Made by a program: the position numbers and the translations under genes. From NCBI RefSeq assembly GCF_002105755.1, contig NZ_CP020821.1, positions 1 to 64,000 on the forward strand: DNA of 64,000 nt, given 5' to 3'. Origin of the DNA: Mycobacterium colombiense CECT 3035 (GTDB lineage Bacteria; Actinomycetota; Actinomycetes; Mycobacteriales; Mycobacteriaceae). Numbering within the stretch: position 1 is the first letter of the stretch; the number at the start of each line of letters is the position of its first letter. Of this stretch, positions 55,664 to 64,000 are shown in pieces. The notes under the pieces are model-generated. The model was not told where the DNA came from. It made no database searches and saw nothing but the letters and a program-made list of their open reading frames with translations.

Positions 55664-56776
55664 ATGAGCAGCCGGTACGGTGACTCCACCCGCAGCCTCA
55701 AAGCTATTGACGCCGAGGCGATTTCGGGTCAACCGGTGGCGCCGCAGGCGGTGCTCGCCGCCACCTATCACCTGGCCGCCGACGAGACGAGCGCCCTGGA
55801 CAACTACGGCCGCAGCTCCAATCCGACTTGGCGGCAACTGGAGTCGGCGCTCGCCGAGCTGGAGGGTGCCGCCGGCGCGCGGGTGTTCGGCTCGGGCATG
55901 GCGGCCATCAGCGCCGTGCTGCGCGCACTGGCCGAGCCCGGAGCGACGGTGGTGGTGCCGGCCGACGGTTACTACCAGGTGCGCCGCTACGCCCGCGAAG
56001 ACCTGGTGCCCGCCGGTGTGACGGTCGTCGAGGCGACGAGTACACAGATCTACGACGCCGCCGCGCGGGCCGACGTGGTGCTGGCCGAAACGCCGACCAA
56101 CCCGGCGTTGGACGTGGTCGACGTGCACCGGCTGGCCGGCATCTGCCGGGACCGCAACGCGCGCTTGGTCGTCGACAACACAGCGGCCACGCCCCTGGGG
56201 CAGCAGCCGCTGTCGTTGGGCGCCGACGCGGTGGTGGCCAGTGCGACCAAGGCCCTATCCGGTCACGGTGATCTGCTGGCCGGTTACGTCGCCACCAGCC
56301 GGCCCGAGCTGCTGGCCGCGGTGGAGCGGCACCGGCTACTGGCCGGCGCGATCCTGGGTGGGTTCGAGGCGTGGCTTCTGTTGCGCAGCATGGCAACTGC
56401 CGGACTGCGCTTCGAGCGGCAATGCCAGAACGCCCGAGCGCTGGCGACCATGCTGGCCCGACACCCGGCGGTGCGCTCGGTGCGCTACCCGGGATTGACC
56501 GACGACCCGGCGCATCCGGTGGCCATGGCCCAGATGCGCCGGTTTGGGGCGCTGGTCGGCGTCGAATTGGCCGACGCGGCCTCCGTGCGTGCGCTGGTGG
56601 AGCGCAGCGACCTGCTGATCGCGTCCACCAGTTTCGGGGGGCTGCACACGTCGGTGGACCGCCGGGCGCGTTGGGGTGACCCGGTGGCCGACGGATTCGC
56701 GCGCATCTCGCTGGGCATCGAAGACACCGACGACCTGCTGGCCGACGTCGAACGCGCGCTGATGTTTCCCCGCTGA
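55664..56776 (+). CDS. Cys/Met-metabolism PLP lyase (cystathionine gamma-lyase/synthase type)
   Basis: 370 residues, starting 4 bp after ligA. Fold type I: VAPQAVLAATYHL and NYGRSSNPTWRQLESALAELEG start, FGSGMAAISAVLRALAEPG, then ETPTNPALDVVDV and SATKALSGHGDLLAGYV with the PLP Lys in SATKALSGH. Catalyses gamma elimination or replacement on cystathionine or homoserine derivatives; which one cannot be told. M. tuberculosis has no such gene next to ligA as far as I recall. The tight spacing suggests readthrough from ligA. Confidence 0.88.
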   Translation: MSSRYGDSTRSLKAIDAEAISGQPVAPQAVLAATYHLAADETSALDNYGRSSNPTWRQLESALAELEGAAGARVFGSGMAAISAVLRALAEPGATVVVPADGYYQVRRYAREDLVPAGVTVVEATSTQIYDAAARADVVLAETPTNPALDVVDVHRLAGICRDRNARLVVDNTAATPLGQQPLSLGADAVVASATKALSGHGDLLAGYVATSRPELLAAVERHRLLAGAILGGFEAWLLLRSMATAGLRFERQCQNARALATMLARHPAVRSVRYPGLTDDPAHPVAMAQMRRFGALVGVELADAASVRALVERSDLLIASTSFGGLHTSVDRRARWGDPVADGFARISLGIEDTDDLLADVERALMFPR

Positions 56777-56849
56777 CGAATGCACATTCGTGGGGGCCGA
56801 CTGCGCCGAAAGTGGTCCGCAGCGCCCGAGCGGCTCTATCGTGGGCTCT

Positions 56850-57446
56850 ATGACCCAGACGGCCGACCGGTGCGAGCACGCGTCGCCGTGGTCGCCGCGC
56901 GAGGCCGAGATACTCGCCGTGACCCTGGCGCTCCTGCAGGAACACGGCTATGACCAGCTGACGGTGGACGCGGTGGCCAACGCCGCGCGCGCCAGCAAGG
57001 CCACGGTCTACCGGCGCTGGCCGTCCAAAGCCGAACTGGTGCTGGCCGCCTTCATCGAAGGCGTCCGGCAGGTCGCGGTCCCGCCGAACACCGGCACGCT
57101 GCGTGGCGACCTGCTGAGCCTGGGGGAGACCATCAGCCAGGAGTGTGGGCAGCACGCGGGCACCATCCGCGCGGTGATGGTCGAGGTGTCGCGCCACCCC
57201 GCGCTCAACGAGGCCATGCAGCATCAGTTCCTGGACCAGCGCAAAGCCACGATTCAGCATGTCTTGCATCAGGCCGCCGACCGCGGCGAGATCTCCGAGG
57301 ACGTCATCACCGACGAACTCTGGGACCTGTTGCCCGGCTATCTCATCTTTCGGTCGATCCTGCCCGGTCGGCCGCCCACCCGGCGCACCGTTGAAGCGTT
57401 TGTCGACGGGTTCCTCATTCCCGGCCTGACCAGGTCGGCGGGATAA
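56850..57446 (+). CDS. TetR-family regulator of the mmpS-mmpL pair
   Basis: 198 residues from the ATG at 56850. HTH near 38-70 (LTVDAVANAARASKATVYRRWPSKAELVLAAF), then the TetR_C domain seen in many efflux regulators (GTLRGDLLSLGETISQECGQHAGTIRAVMVEVSRHPALNEAM). It sits 166 bp before mmpS on the same strand and a perfect 25-bp palindrome lies in that gap, so control of mmpS-mmpL is likely. The inducer is unknown. Confidence 0.87.
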   Translation: MTQTADRCEHASPWSPREAEILAVTLALLQEHGYDQLTVDAVANAARASKATVYRRWPSKAELVLAAFIEGVRQVAVPPNTGTLRGDLLSLGETISQECGQHAGTIRAVMVEVSRHPALNEAMQHQFLDQRKATIQHVLHQAADRGEISEDVITDELWDLLPGYLIFRSILPGRPPTRRTVEAFVDGFLIPGLTRSAG

Positions 57447-57502
57447 GACGCCGCATGTCGGTGCCGGCCCCGGCCGGAAATATGTACGCTCGCGTCTCTT
57501 GT

Positions 57503-57527
57503 ACAGTACGGTCCCGTACCGTACTGT
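57503..57527. promoter_or_regulatory. 25-bp perfect palindromic operator upstream of mmpS
   Basis: Arms ACAGTACGGT (57503-57512) and ACCGTACTGT (57518-57527) are exact complements around CCCGT. It lies 86 bp before the mmpS GTG and 57 bp after the TetR stop. The most symmetric operator in the window. Confidence 0.82.
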
Positions 57528-57612
57528 CATAGCTGTCGATCATCACTCACGGTGTTGGCAGCCGTGTTCGGCTTGAGTGGACCTTATCGCCCGATCTTCG
57601 AAAGGCTAACGG

Positions 57613-58059
57613 GTGAAAAGCTTTTCGATCGCGCCCCTGCTGAAGCGGGGGTGGATGGTGGTGGTGGCGGTGCTGGTCGTCGCGCTCGCCGGATTCGGCA
57701 TCTATCGCCTGCACGGAATCTTGTGGTCGCACACCAGCACGTCGGCCAACAGTGGCCTGTCCAACGAGATCGTCCCGTTCAACCCCAAGCAGGTCGTGCT
57801 CGAGGTCTTCGGTGCACCGGGTGCGACTGCGACCATCAACTATCTCGACGTGAACGCGCAACCGCAGCAAGTCAAGGACGCGTCCCTGCCATGGTCGTTC
57901 ACCATCACCACCACCGAGCCCGCGGTCATCGGCAACGTCGTCGCGCAGGGCGATGGGGACACCCTGGGCTGCCGCATCACCGTCAACGGAGAAGTGAAAG
58001 ACCAACGCACCGTCAACAAAGTCGACGCCTACACCTTCTGTCTGGATAAATCTGGATGA
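57613..58059 (+). CDS. MmpS-family membrane accessory protein
   Basis: 148 residues from a GTG. Cytosolic basic N-terminus, one membrane helix near 14-36 ([20 protein letters not shown]), and a periplasmic beta domain with the MmpS features [51 protein letters not shown] and [13 protein letters not shown]. Partner of the MmpL transporter that starts in its stop codon (ATGA, 58056-58059). The TetR operator lies upstream. Confidence 0.93.
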   Translation: MKSFSIAPLLKRGWMVVVAVLVVALAGFGIYRLHGILWSHTSTSANSGLSNEIVPFNPKQVVLEVFGAPGATATINYLDVNAQPQQVKDASLPWSFTITTTEPAVIGNVVAQGDGDTLGCRITVNGEVKDQRTVNKVDAYTFCLDKSG

Positions 58060-60956
58060 GCAACGATCAACAGCCGCGGCCGTTCGTGCCGCGCACCATC
58101 CGCCGGCTCGCGCTGCCGATCCTGCTGTTCTGGGTTGCGCTGGCCGCAATCACCAACATCGCGGTGCCGCAACTGGAAGACGTGGGCAAGACCCACAACG
58201 TCGCGCTGAACTCCCCAGATGCGCCGTCGCTCAAGGCAATCAAGCGCATCGGCGAGAAGTTCGGAGAGTTCAACACCGACAGCTCGGCGATGATCGTGCT
58301 GGAAGGCGACAAGCCGCTCGGTGCGGACGCCCACCGCTTCTACGACGAGATGGTCCGCAGGATCGAGCAGGACCGCAAACACGTCCAACACGTCCAGGAT
58401 TACTGGGGCGACACCCTGACGGCGGCGGGATCGCAGAGCAGCGACGGCAAGGCCGCCTACGTTCAGGTCAACCTTGCCGGCAACCAAGGCTCGGCGCTGG
58501 CCAACGAGGGCGTCGGCGCGCTGCGCGACATCATCGAACGCATGAAGCCGCCGCCCGGGGTCAAGACCTACGTGACCGGTGCCGCACCGCTGATCTCCGA
58601 TCAGTTCGACGTCGGCAGCAAGGGCACCGCGAAGGTCACCGCGATCACCGTCGGGGTGATCGCGCTGATGTTGTTCTTCGTGTACCGCTCGGTGCTCACC
58701 ACGCTGCTGGTGCTCGCCACGGTGCTCATCGAAATGTCAGCCGCCCGAGGCCTTGTCGCGTTTCTGGGTAACGCCGGCGTCATCGGTCTGTCGACGTACG
58801 CGACGAATCTGCTGACGCTGCTGGTGATCGCGGCCGGAACCGACTACGCGATATTCTTCGTCGGCCGCTATCAGGAGGCGCGCGGCACCGGCGAGGATCG
58901 CGAAAAGGCTTTCTACACCATGTATCACGGCACGACGCATATCGTGTTGGGCTCCGGGCTCACCGTGGCCGGCGCGGTCGCCTGCCTGAGCTTCACCCGC
59001 TTGCCGTACTTCCAAAGCCTGGGCATACCGGCCGCATTGGGCATCCTGGTCGCACTGTTCGCCGCGCTCACTCTGGGGCCGGCGATCCTCACCCTGGGCG
59101 CGATGGTGGGCATCTTCGACCCCAAGCGGGCGATACGGACCCGTGGCTGGCGGCGCATCGGCACCGCCATCGTCCGGTGGCCCGGCGCCGTGCTCGCCGC
59201 GGCGTGCGCGCTGGCCCTGGTCGGCCTAATCGCCCTGCCCGGCTACAAGACGAGTTACGACACCCGCCCCTACATGCCGGCCAGCGCGCCCGCCAATATC
59301 GGCTACACCGCCGCCGAGAAGCACTTCTCGCGGGCCCGGCTCGAGCCCGAGCTGCTGATGGTCGAAACCGATCACGACATGCGAAATCCGGAGAGCATGC
59401 TCGTGTTGGACAAGGTGGCCAAGGCGGTGTTTCACGTTCCCGGGGTGGCGCAGGTGCAGACCATCACCAGGCCGTTGGGCACCCCGCTCGTGCACAGTTC
59501 GCTCGCGTTCGTGGTCAGCAATTCCAGCGCGGCGCAGCAGGAAAACCTGACGTACCAACGGGATCGGGCCGACGACGCCCTCAAACAGGCCAACGAACTG
59601 ACCAAGACCATCAACATACTCAAGCAGCAGTACACCTTGCAGCAGCAGCTCGCCAGCACTACCCACGACGAGACCCAGAGCTTTCACGACACGCTGGGCA
59701 CCATCCAGGACCTTCGCGACAAGATCGCGAATTTCGACGACTTCTTCCGGCCGGTGCGCAGCTATTTCTATTGGGAGAAGCACTGTTACGACATTCCCGC
59801 GTGCTTCGCGTTCCGGTCGCTGTTCGACGCGCTCGACGGCATCGACCAGCTCACCGAGAAGTTCGAAAACCTCACGGCCTCGCTCGATCAGCTCGACGCG
59901 CTGCAGCCCAAGCTGACGGCGCTGATTCCGCCGCAGATCCAGAGCCAGCAGACCAATCGCGATCTGACACTGGCGAATTACGCTACGCTGTCCGGCATTT
60001 ACGCGCAGACCGCGGCCGCGATCGACAACGCGACGGCGTTGGGGCGCGCCTTCGACGCGGCCAAGAACGACGACACCTTCTACCTGCCGCCCGAGGTCTT
60101 CAACAACCCCGACTTCAAGCGTGGGCTGAAACTGTTTCTCTCGCCCGACGGCAAGGCAGCCCGGATGATCGTCACGCACGAAGGCGATCCCGCGACGCCC
60201 GAAGGTATTTCGCACATCGATCCGATCACGAAGGCGGCGCACGAGGCCTTGAAGGGCACGCCCATGGCCGGGGCGGGGATCTACGTCGGCGGCACCGCGG
60301 CGACGTACAAGGACATCCAGGATGGCGCCAAGTACGACCTGATGATCGTGGCGTTCGCCGCGCTGAGCCTCATCCTGCTGATCATGATGATCATCACACG
60401 CAGCCTGATCGCCGCGCTGGTGATCGTCGGCACGGTGGCCCTTTCGCTGGGGGCCTCGTTCGGCCTGTCAGTCCTGGTGTGGCAGTACATCTTCGGCATC
60501 CAGCTGTACTGGGTCGTGCTCGCGTTGGCGGTGATCCTGTTGCTGGCGGTCGGATCCGACTACAACCTGCTGTTGATCTCCCGCTTCAAGGAGGAGATCC
60601 ACGCCGGGCTGAACACCGGCATCATCCGCGCGATGGCCGGCTCCGGTTCCGTCGTCACCTCGGCCGGAATCGTTTTCGCCGTCACCATGTGTGCGTTCGT
60701 GTTCAGCGGTTTCCAGGTGCTCGGTCAGATCGGGACGACGATCGGACTCGGCCTGTTGTTCGACACGCTGATCGTGCGCTCGTTCATGACTCCTTCCGTG
60801 GCAAGGCTTCTCGGGCGCTGGTTCTGGTGGCCGCAACGGGTGCGCCCGCGCCCGGCGAGCACCATGCTGCGGCCCTACGGCCCGCGCCCGGCGGTTCGTC
60901 AGCTGCTGCTGTGGGACGACGACGATCCCGTGGCGATGTCGCCGGCGACTCGCTGA
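58056..60956 (+). CDS. MmpL-family RND transporter
   Basis: 966 residues. Twelve membrane helices in two MMPL bundles: [20 protein letters not shown] as helix 1, helices 2-6 with [30 protein letters not shown], and helices 8-12 with [26 protein letters not shown]. The Asp-Tyr pairs in these GTDYAIF and GSDYNLL motifs relay protons. Between them is a large periplasmic domain with a coiled-coil stretch (about 480-660). Length and mmpS pairing fit the MmpL4/5 group of lipid, siderophore or drug exporters. The cargo is unknown. Confidence 0.95.
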   Translation: MSNDQQPRPFVPRTIRRLALPILLFWVALAAITNIAVPQLEDVGKTHNVALNSPDAPSLKAIKRIGEKFGEFNTDSSAMIVLEGDKPLGADAHRFYDEMVRRIEQDRKHVQHVQDYWGDTLTAAGSQSSDGKAAYVQVNLAGNQGSALANEGVGALRDIIERMKPPPGVKTYVTGAAPLISDQFDVGSKGTAKVTAITVGVIALMLFFVYRSVLTTLLVLATVLIEMSAARGLVAFLGNAGVIGLSTYATNLLTLLVIAAGTDYAIFFVGRYQEARGTGEDREKAFYTMYHGTTHIVLGSGLTVAGAVACLSFTRLPYFQSLGIPAALGILVALFAALTLGPAILTLGAMVGIFDPKRAIRTRGWRRIGTAIVRWPGAVLAAACALALVGLIALPGYKTSYDTRPYMPASAPANIGYTAAEKHFSRARLEPELLMVETDHDMRNPESMLVLDKVAKAVFHVPGVAQVQTITRPLGTPLVHSSLAFVVSNSSAAQQENLTYQRDRADDALKQANELTKTINILKQQYTLQQQLASTTHDETQSFHDTLGTIQDLRDKIANFDDFFRPVRSYFYWEKHCYDIPACFAFRSLFDALDGIDQLTEKFENLTASLDQLDALQPKLTALIPPQIQSQQTNRDLTLANYATLSGIYAQTAAAIDNATALGRAFDAAKNDDTFYLPPEVFNNPDFKRGLKLFLSPDGKAARMIVTHEGDPATPEGISHIDPITKAAHEALKGTPMAGAGIYVGGTAATYKDIQDGAKYDLMIVAFAALSLILLIMMIITRSLIAALVIVGTVALSLGASFGLSVLVWQYIFGIQLYWVVLALAVILLLAVGSDYNLLLISRFKEEIHAGLNTGIIRAMAGSGSVVTSAGIVFAVTMCAFVFSGFQVLGQIGTTIGLGLLFDTLIVRSFMTPSVARLLGRWFWWPQRVRPRPASTMLRPYGPRPAVRQLLLWDDDDPVAMSPATR

Positions 60957-61106
60957 GCCCGGGATCCCTGGCCCGCCCACCAACAACACCCCCACCCGCG
61001 GTACCGCCCTGCCCCGGACCGACCGGCGAACAACCACCACCAACAACCAACTAGCCCGGCGCGGTCACTACCTACACTGCGTCGAAACTCCGAATCGCCC
61101 GTCGCG

Positions 61107-61763
61107 CTAACGCAGCATGGTGGCGACGATCCCGGCGAGGTAGCCCAGCCGGGCGACCTCCGAGGGCCGGAATTCCGGGCCGGGCCGGCCGAGCACCACC
61201 GCGGTGTGCGGGTCGCCCAACGGGGCCGCGACCATCGTCACGTCCATGTCGCGCCAGGCCTTCGGCACCCACTCGGCGGTGCCGTCCAGCGTCGCGGCCC
61301 GCTCCAGCGGCAGCCACGGGGCCGAGTCCGCCTTGGTCTCCGGGGCGCCCGGACTGGCGGCCAGGCGCTGGAGCTCGTCGCCCGCACTGCGCAGCACCGT
61401 GCACCAACTGACGCGCAGCACCTTGGGCGCCTCGTTGGCGAGGACCTGCAGTCGCGCCGCCTTGCCCCCGGCCGCGGCCACGTGGTCGAGGAGTTCGAGC
61501 TCACGATGCGCCTCCAGCAGACCGGTGTGCGGGCGCACGCTGTCCACCCGGACACCCGACAGGGACTCGGCGGCGGTGATCAGCGTGTCCGGCATGGCTC
61601 CCGGCGGCAGTTCGATCACCAGGTCGTCGGTCGCGTATCCCGCGCTGCGGTCCACGACGTCGAGCGACAAGATGTCGGCTCCCACCGAACCGAGCGCCAC
61701 CGCAAGCGACCCCAGGCTGCCTGGCCGGTCGACGAGCTCGATGCGCAACAGATAGGAGGGCAC
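61107..61763 (-). CDS. ACT-domain protein (Rv3013-like)
   Basis: 218 residues from the GTG at 61763 ([38 protein letters not shown]), the same length as Rv3013. The N-terminal 80 residues are an ACT domain likely binding an amino acid; the C-terminal half ([72 protein letters not shown]) looks GAF-like. No catalytic domain. It is divergent from gatCA, so it may sense glutamine or glutamate, which is inference only. Confidence 0.87.
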   Translation of the reverse strand: MPSYLLRIELVDRPGSLGSLAVALGSVGADILSLDVVDRSAGYATDDLVIELPPGAMPDTLITAAESLSGVRVDSVRPHTGLLEAHRELELLDHVAAAGGKAARLQVLANEAPKVLRVSWCTVLRSAGDELQRLAASPGAPETKADSAPWLPLERAATLDGTAEWVPKAWRDMDVTMVAAPLGDPHTAVVLGRPGPEFRPSEVARLGYLAGIVATMLR

Positions 61764-61873
61764 GGCCAACACTGTTGCACAGGGATGTGTCGGCGGCATT
61801 TCGGATCCACCGGGCCGCGCGATGGCCAACGGGCGTGCAGCCGCCCGCACCTTCGCGGCTAGGCTTTCCAGTC

Positions 61874-62185
61874 GTGTCCCAGATCTCCCGCGACGAGGTA
61901 GCGCACCTGGCCCGGCTGTCCCGGCTGGCGCTGACCGACAGCGAACTCGACAGCTTCGCCGGCCAGCTCGACGCCATCCTGACCCACGTCAGCCAGGTGC
62001 AGGCGGTCGACGTCACCGGCGTCGCAGCGACCGACAACCCGCTCAGTGACGTCTTGAAAGACGTCACCGGCACCCGGCCGGACGAGCCCACCCGGTGCCT
62101 GACCCAGGCCGAGGCGCTGGCCGAGGCGCCCGAGGCCGTCGATGGCCGCTTCGCGGTCCCGCAGATCCTGGGGGACAGCGAGTGA
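61874..62185 (+). CDS. gatC: Asp/Glu-tRNA amidotransferase subunit C
   Basis: 103 residues from a GTG. Helical start [25 protein letters not shown] with the GatC pattern, then [16 protein letters not shown] and the conserved end [10 protein letters not shown]. Wraps GatA and GatB and steadies the transamidosome that turns misacylated Glu-tRNA(Gln) and Asp-tRNA(Asn) into the amide forms. Its stop overlaps the gatA start as GTGA (62182-62185). Matches Rv3012c. Confidence 0.93.
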   Translation: MSQISRDEVAHLARLSRLALTDSELDSFAGQLDAILTHVSQVQAVDVTGVAATDNPLSDVLKDVTGTRPDEPTRCLTQAEALAEAPEAVDGRFAVPQILGDSE

Positions 62186-63681
62186 ACGCGCCGTTGAATG
62201 ACATCCTGCGAGCTGACGCCGCCACGCTGGCCGCCCGGATCGCCGCCAAAGAGCTGTCGTCGGTCGAGCTCACCCAAGCCTGCCTGGACCAGATCCAGGC
62301 GACCGACGACCGCTACCACGCCTTCCTGCACGTGGCGGCCGACGAGGCGCTGGGCGCGGCCGCCGTCGTCGACGAGGCGGTGGCGGCCGGGGAGCGGCTG
62401 CCGTCGCCGCTGGCCGGGGTCCCCTTGGCGCTCAAGGACGTCTTCACCACCGTCGACATGCCCACCACCTGCGGGTCCAAGATCTTGGAGGGCTGGCGCT
62501 CCCCGTACGACGCCACCGTCACCGCGCGGCTGCGCGCGGCGGGGATCCCGATCCTGGGCAAGACCAACATGGACGAGTTCGCGATGGGCAGCTCGACCGA
62601 GAACTCCGCCTACGGCCCCACCCGCAACCCGTGGGACGTCGACCGGGTGCCGGGCGGCTCCGGGGGTGGCAGCGCGGCGGCGCTGGCCGCGTTCCAGGCG
62701 CCCCTGGCGATCGGGTCGGACACCGGCGGCTCGATCCGCCAGCCGGCCGCGCTGACCTCGACGGTCGGGGTCAAGCCCACTTACGGCACGGTGTCGCGAT
62801 ACGGCCTGGTGGCATGCGCGTCATCGCTGGATCAGGGTGGCCCGTGCGCGCGCACGGTCCTGGATACCGCGCTGCTGCATCAGGTGATCGCCGGGCACGA
62901 CACCCTGGATTCCACGTCGGTGACGGCGGCGGTGCCCGACGTCGTCGCCGCCGCCAAGGCCGGCGCCGCCGGTGACCTCAAGGGCGTGCGCGTCGGGGTG
63001 GTCAAACAGCTGCGCGGCGAGGGCTACCAGCCCGGTGTGCTGAACGCTTTCGAGGCCGCCGTCGAGCAGCTGACCGGCCTGGGCGCAGAGGTGAGCGAGG
63101 TCGATTGCCCGCACTTCGACTACGCGCTGGCCGCCTACTACTTGATCCTGCCGTCGGAGGTGTCGAGCAACCTGGCCCGCTTCGACGCGATGCGCTACGG
63201 GCTGCGGGTCGGCGACGACGGCAGCCACAGCGCCGAGGAAGTGATGGCGATGACGCGCGCCGCCGGTTTCGGGCCGGAGGTCAAGCGGCGCATCATGATC
63301 GGCACCTACGCGCTGTCGGCGGGTTATTACGACGCGTATTACAACCAGGCGCAGAAGGTGCGCACTCTGATCGCCCGCGACCTGGACGAGGCCTATCGCT
63401 CGGTGGACGTGGTGGTGTCACCCGCGACGCCGACCACGGCGTTCCGGCTCGGCGAGAAGGTCGACGATCCGCTGGCGATGTATCTGTTCGACCTGTGCAC
63501 GCTGCCGCTGAATCTCGCCGGCCACTGCGGCATGTCGGTGCCGGCCGGCCTGTCGCGGGACGATGACCTGCCGGTCGGGCTGCAGATCATGGCGCCCGCG
63601 CTGGCCGACGACCGGCTGTACCGGGTTGGGGCCGCCTACGAGGCGGCCCGCGGACCGCTGCCGTCCGCGCCCACCGTCTAG
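62182..63681 (+). CDS. gatA: Asp/Glu-tRNA amidotransferase subunit A
   Basis: 499 residues from a GTG. Amidase-signature enzyme with Ser-cisSer-Lys triad at S184 ([11 protein letters not shown]), S160 (PGGSGGGSA) and K85 (LALKDVFTT). Frees ammonia from glutamine for GatB to amidate tRNA-bound Glu or Asp. C-terminal half has [22 protein letters not shown] and [27 protein letters not shown]. Matches Rv3011c. Followed by pfkA after 56 bp. Confidence 0.96.
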   Translation: MNAPLNDILRADAATLAARIAAKELSSVELTQACLDQIQATDDRYHAFLHVAADEALGAAAVVDEAVAAGERLPSPLAGVPLALKDVFTTVDMPTTCGSKILEGWRSPYDATVTARLRAAGIPILGKTNMDEFAMGSSTENSAYGPTRNPWDVDRVPGGSGGGSAAALAAFQAPLAIGSDTGGSIRQPAALTSTVGVKPTYGTVSRYGLVACASSLDQGGPCARTVLDTALLHQVIAGHDTLDSTSVTAAVPDVVAAAKAGAAGDLKGVRVGVVKQLRGEGYQPGVLNAFEAAVEQLTGLGAEVSEVDCPHFDYALAAYYLILPSEVSSNLARFDAMRYGLRVGDDGSHSAEEVMAMTRAAGFGPEVKRRIMIGTYALSAGYYDAYYNQAQKVRTLIARDLDEAYRSVDVVVSPATPTTAFRLGEKVDDPLAMYLFDLCTLPLNLAGHCGMSVPAGLSRDDDLPVGLQIMAPALADDRLYRVGAAYEAARGPLPSAPTV

Positions 63682-63737
63682 CGAGCCGTCGCCGGCTAAT
63701 CGCGCCATAACGCCGCCACCCCAGGCAAGATGAGGGG

Positions 63738-64000
63738 ATGCGGATCGGAGTGCTCACCGGAGGCGGCGACTGCCCCGGACTCAACGCGGTAATCCGGGCG
63801 GTGGTGCGAACGTGCGACTCCCGGTACGGCTCGTCGGTGGTCGGATTCCAGGACGGTTGGCGCGGATTGCTGGAGAACCGGCGCGTCCAGCTGCAGAACG
63901 ACGACCGTAACGACCGCCTGCTGGCCAAGGGTGGAACCATGCTGGGCACCGCCCGCGTGCATCCCGAAAAGCTGCGGGCCGGGCTGAGCCAGATCAAGCA
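63738..64000 (+). CDS. pfkA: 6-phosphofructokinase PfkA, 5' part
   Basis: The first 87 codons are in the window. [20 protein letters not shown] is the ATP-binding [10 protein letters not shown] loop; [15 protein letters not shown] and [15 protein letters not shown] follow as in PfkA. The GGDCPG form is typical of the mycobacterial enzyme (Rv3010c). It phosphorylates fructose 6-phosphate in glycolysis. GAGGGG overlaps the start region. The gene continues beyond the right edge. Confidence 0.94.
   Translation, partial: MRIGVLTGGGDCPGLNAVIRAVVRTCDSRYGSSVVGFQDGWRGLLENRRVQLQNDDRNDRLLAKGGTMLGTARVHPEKLRAGLSQIK

Overview
The window is about 64 kb of GC-rich DNA from a mycobacterium. Sequence and gene order match the Mycobacterium tuberculosis chromosome from roughly Rv3050c down to pfkA (Rv3010c), read here in the opposite direction (Rv numbers are from memory). 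Two things point to a pigmented non-tuberculous species, perhaps near the M. avium complex. It carries a complete isorenieratene-type (leprotene) carotenoid operon, and it lacks the ESX/PE/PPE genes that M. tuberculosis has between lpqA and mnmA. I see no tRNA, rRNA, IS element, prophage or CRISPR array.

Layout. 1-5.98 kb: AraC and TetR regulators with a Baeyer-Villiger-type monooxygenase, an SDR dehydrogenase and an SRPBCC protein, several with clear palindromic operators. 6.0-21.7 kb: conserved core with nrdF2 (behind a likely NrdR box), adhC, fecB, ctaD, serB2, an ABC ATPase, a Nudix protein, echA17, two methyltransferases, TB22.2-like and PQQ-propeller secreted proteins, and a hexapeptide acyltransferase. 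21.7-37.8 kb: a photoprotection and stress island. 37.8-44.75 kb: a SigF-driven secreted protein, an unknown gene, and the polymethylated polysaccharide genes (GT4, GH57, methyltransferase) followed by an SRPBCC-epimerase fusion. 44.98-53.5 kb: etfBA, an OlsB/OlsA-like lipid pair, iscS, mnmA, lpqA, a MetE-like gene and an ArsR/SRPBCC operon. 53.6-64 kb: ligA, a PLP lyase, a TetR-controlled mmpS-mmpL pair, an ACT protein, gatC, gatA and the start of pfkA.

The island is the most interesting part. An eight-gene operon (crtE-crtI-crtB-crtYc-crtYd-crtT-crtU-Rieske), mostly coupled by ATGA or TGATG overlaps, would turn prenyl diphosphates into an aromatic carotenoid. A second divergent locus holds a type 2 IPP isomerase opposite mmpL-tspO-photolyase. 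Both divergent control regions carry the same 29-bp inverted repeat with the core TTAAACATTAAT, and two paralogous MarR regulators (CrtR-like) lie in the island. Matches to the SigF promoter (GTTT, 15-16 nt, GGGTAT) precede crtE, a tiny membrane protein gene and a secreted degenerate protease-like protein. A STAS anti-sigma antagonist gene sits at the island edge. Together these suggest one photo-oxidative stress programme controlled by SigF and MarR proteins: pigment synthesis, DNA photorepair and porphyrin-type sensing.

Three genes (mmpL in the island, a DUF3140 gene and the MetE-like gene) are each broken by an apparent single-base deletion. Two of these are in homopolymers, so either assembly error or real decay must be settled before function is inferred.
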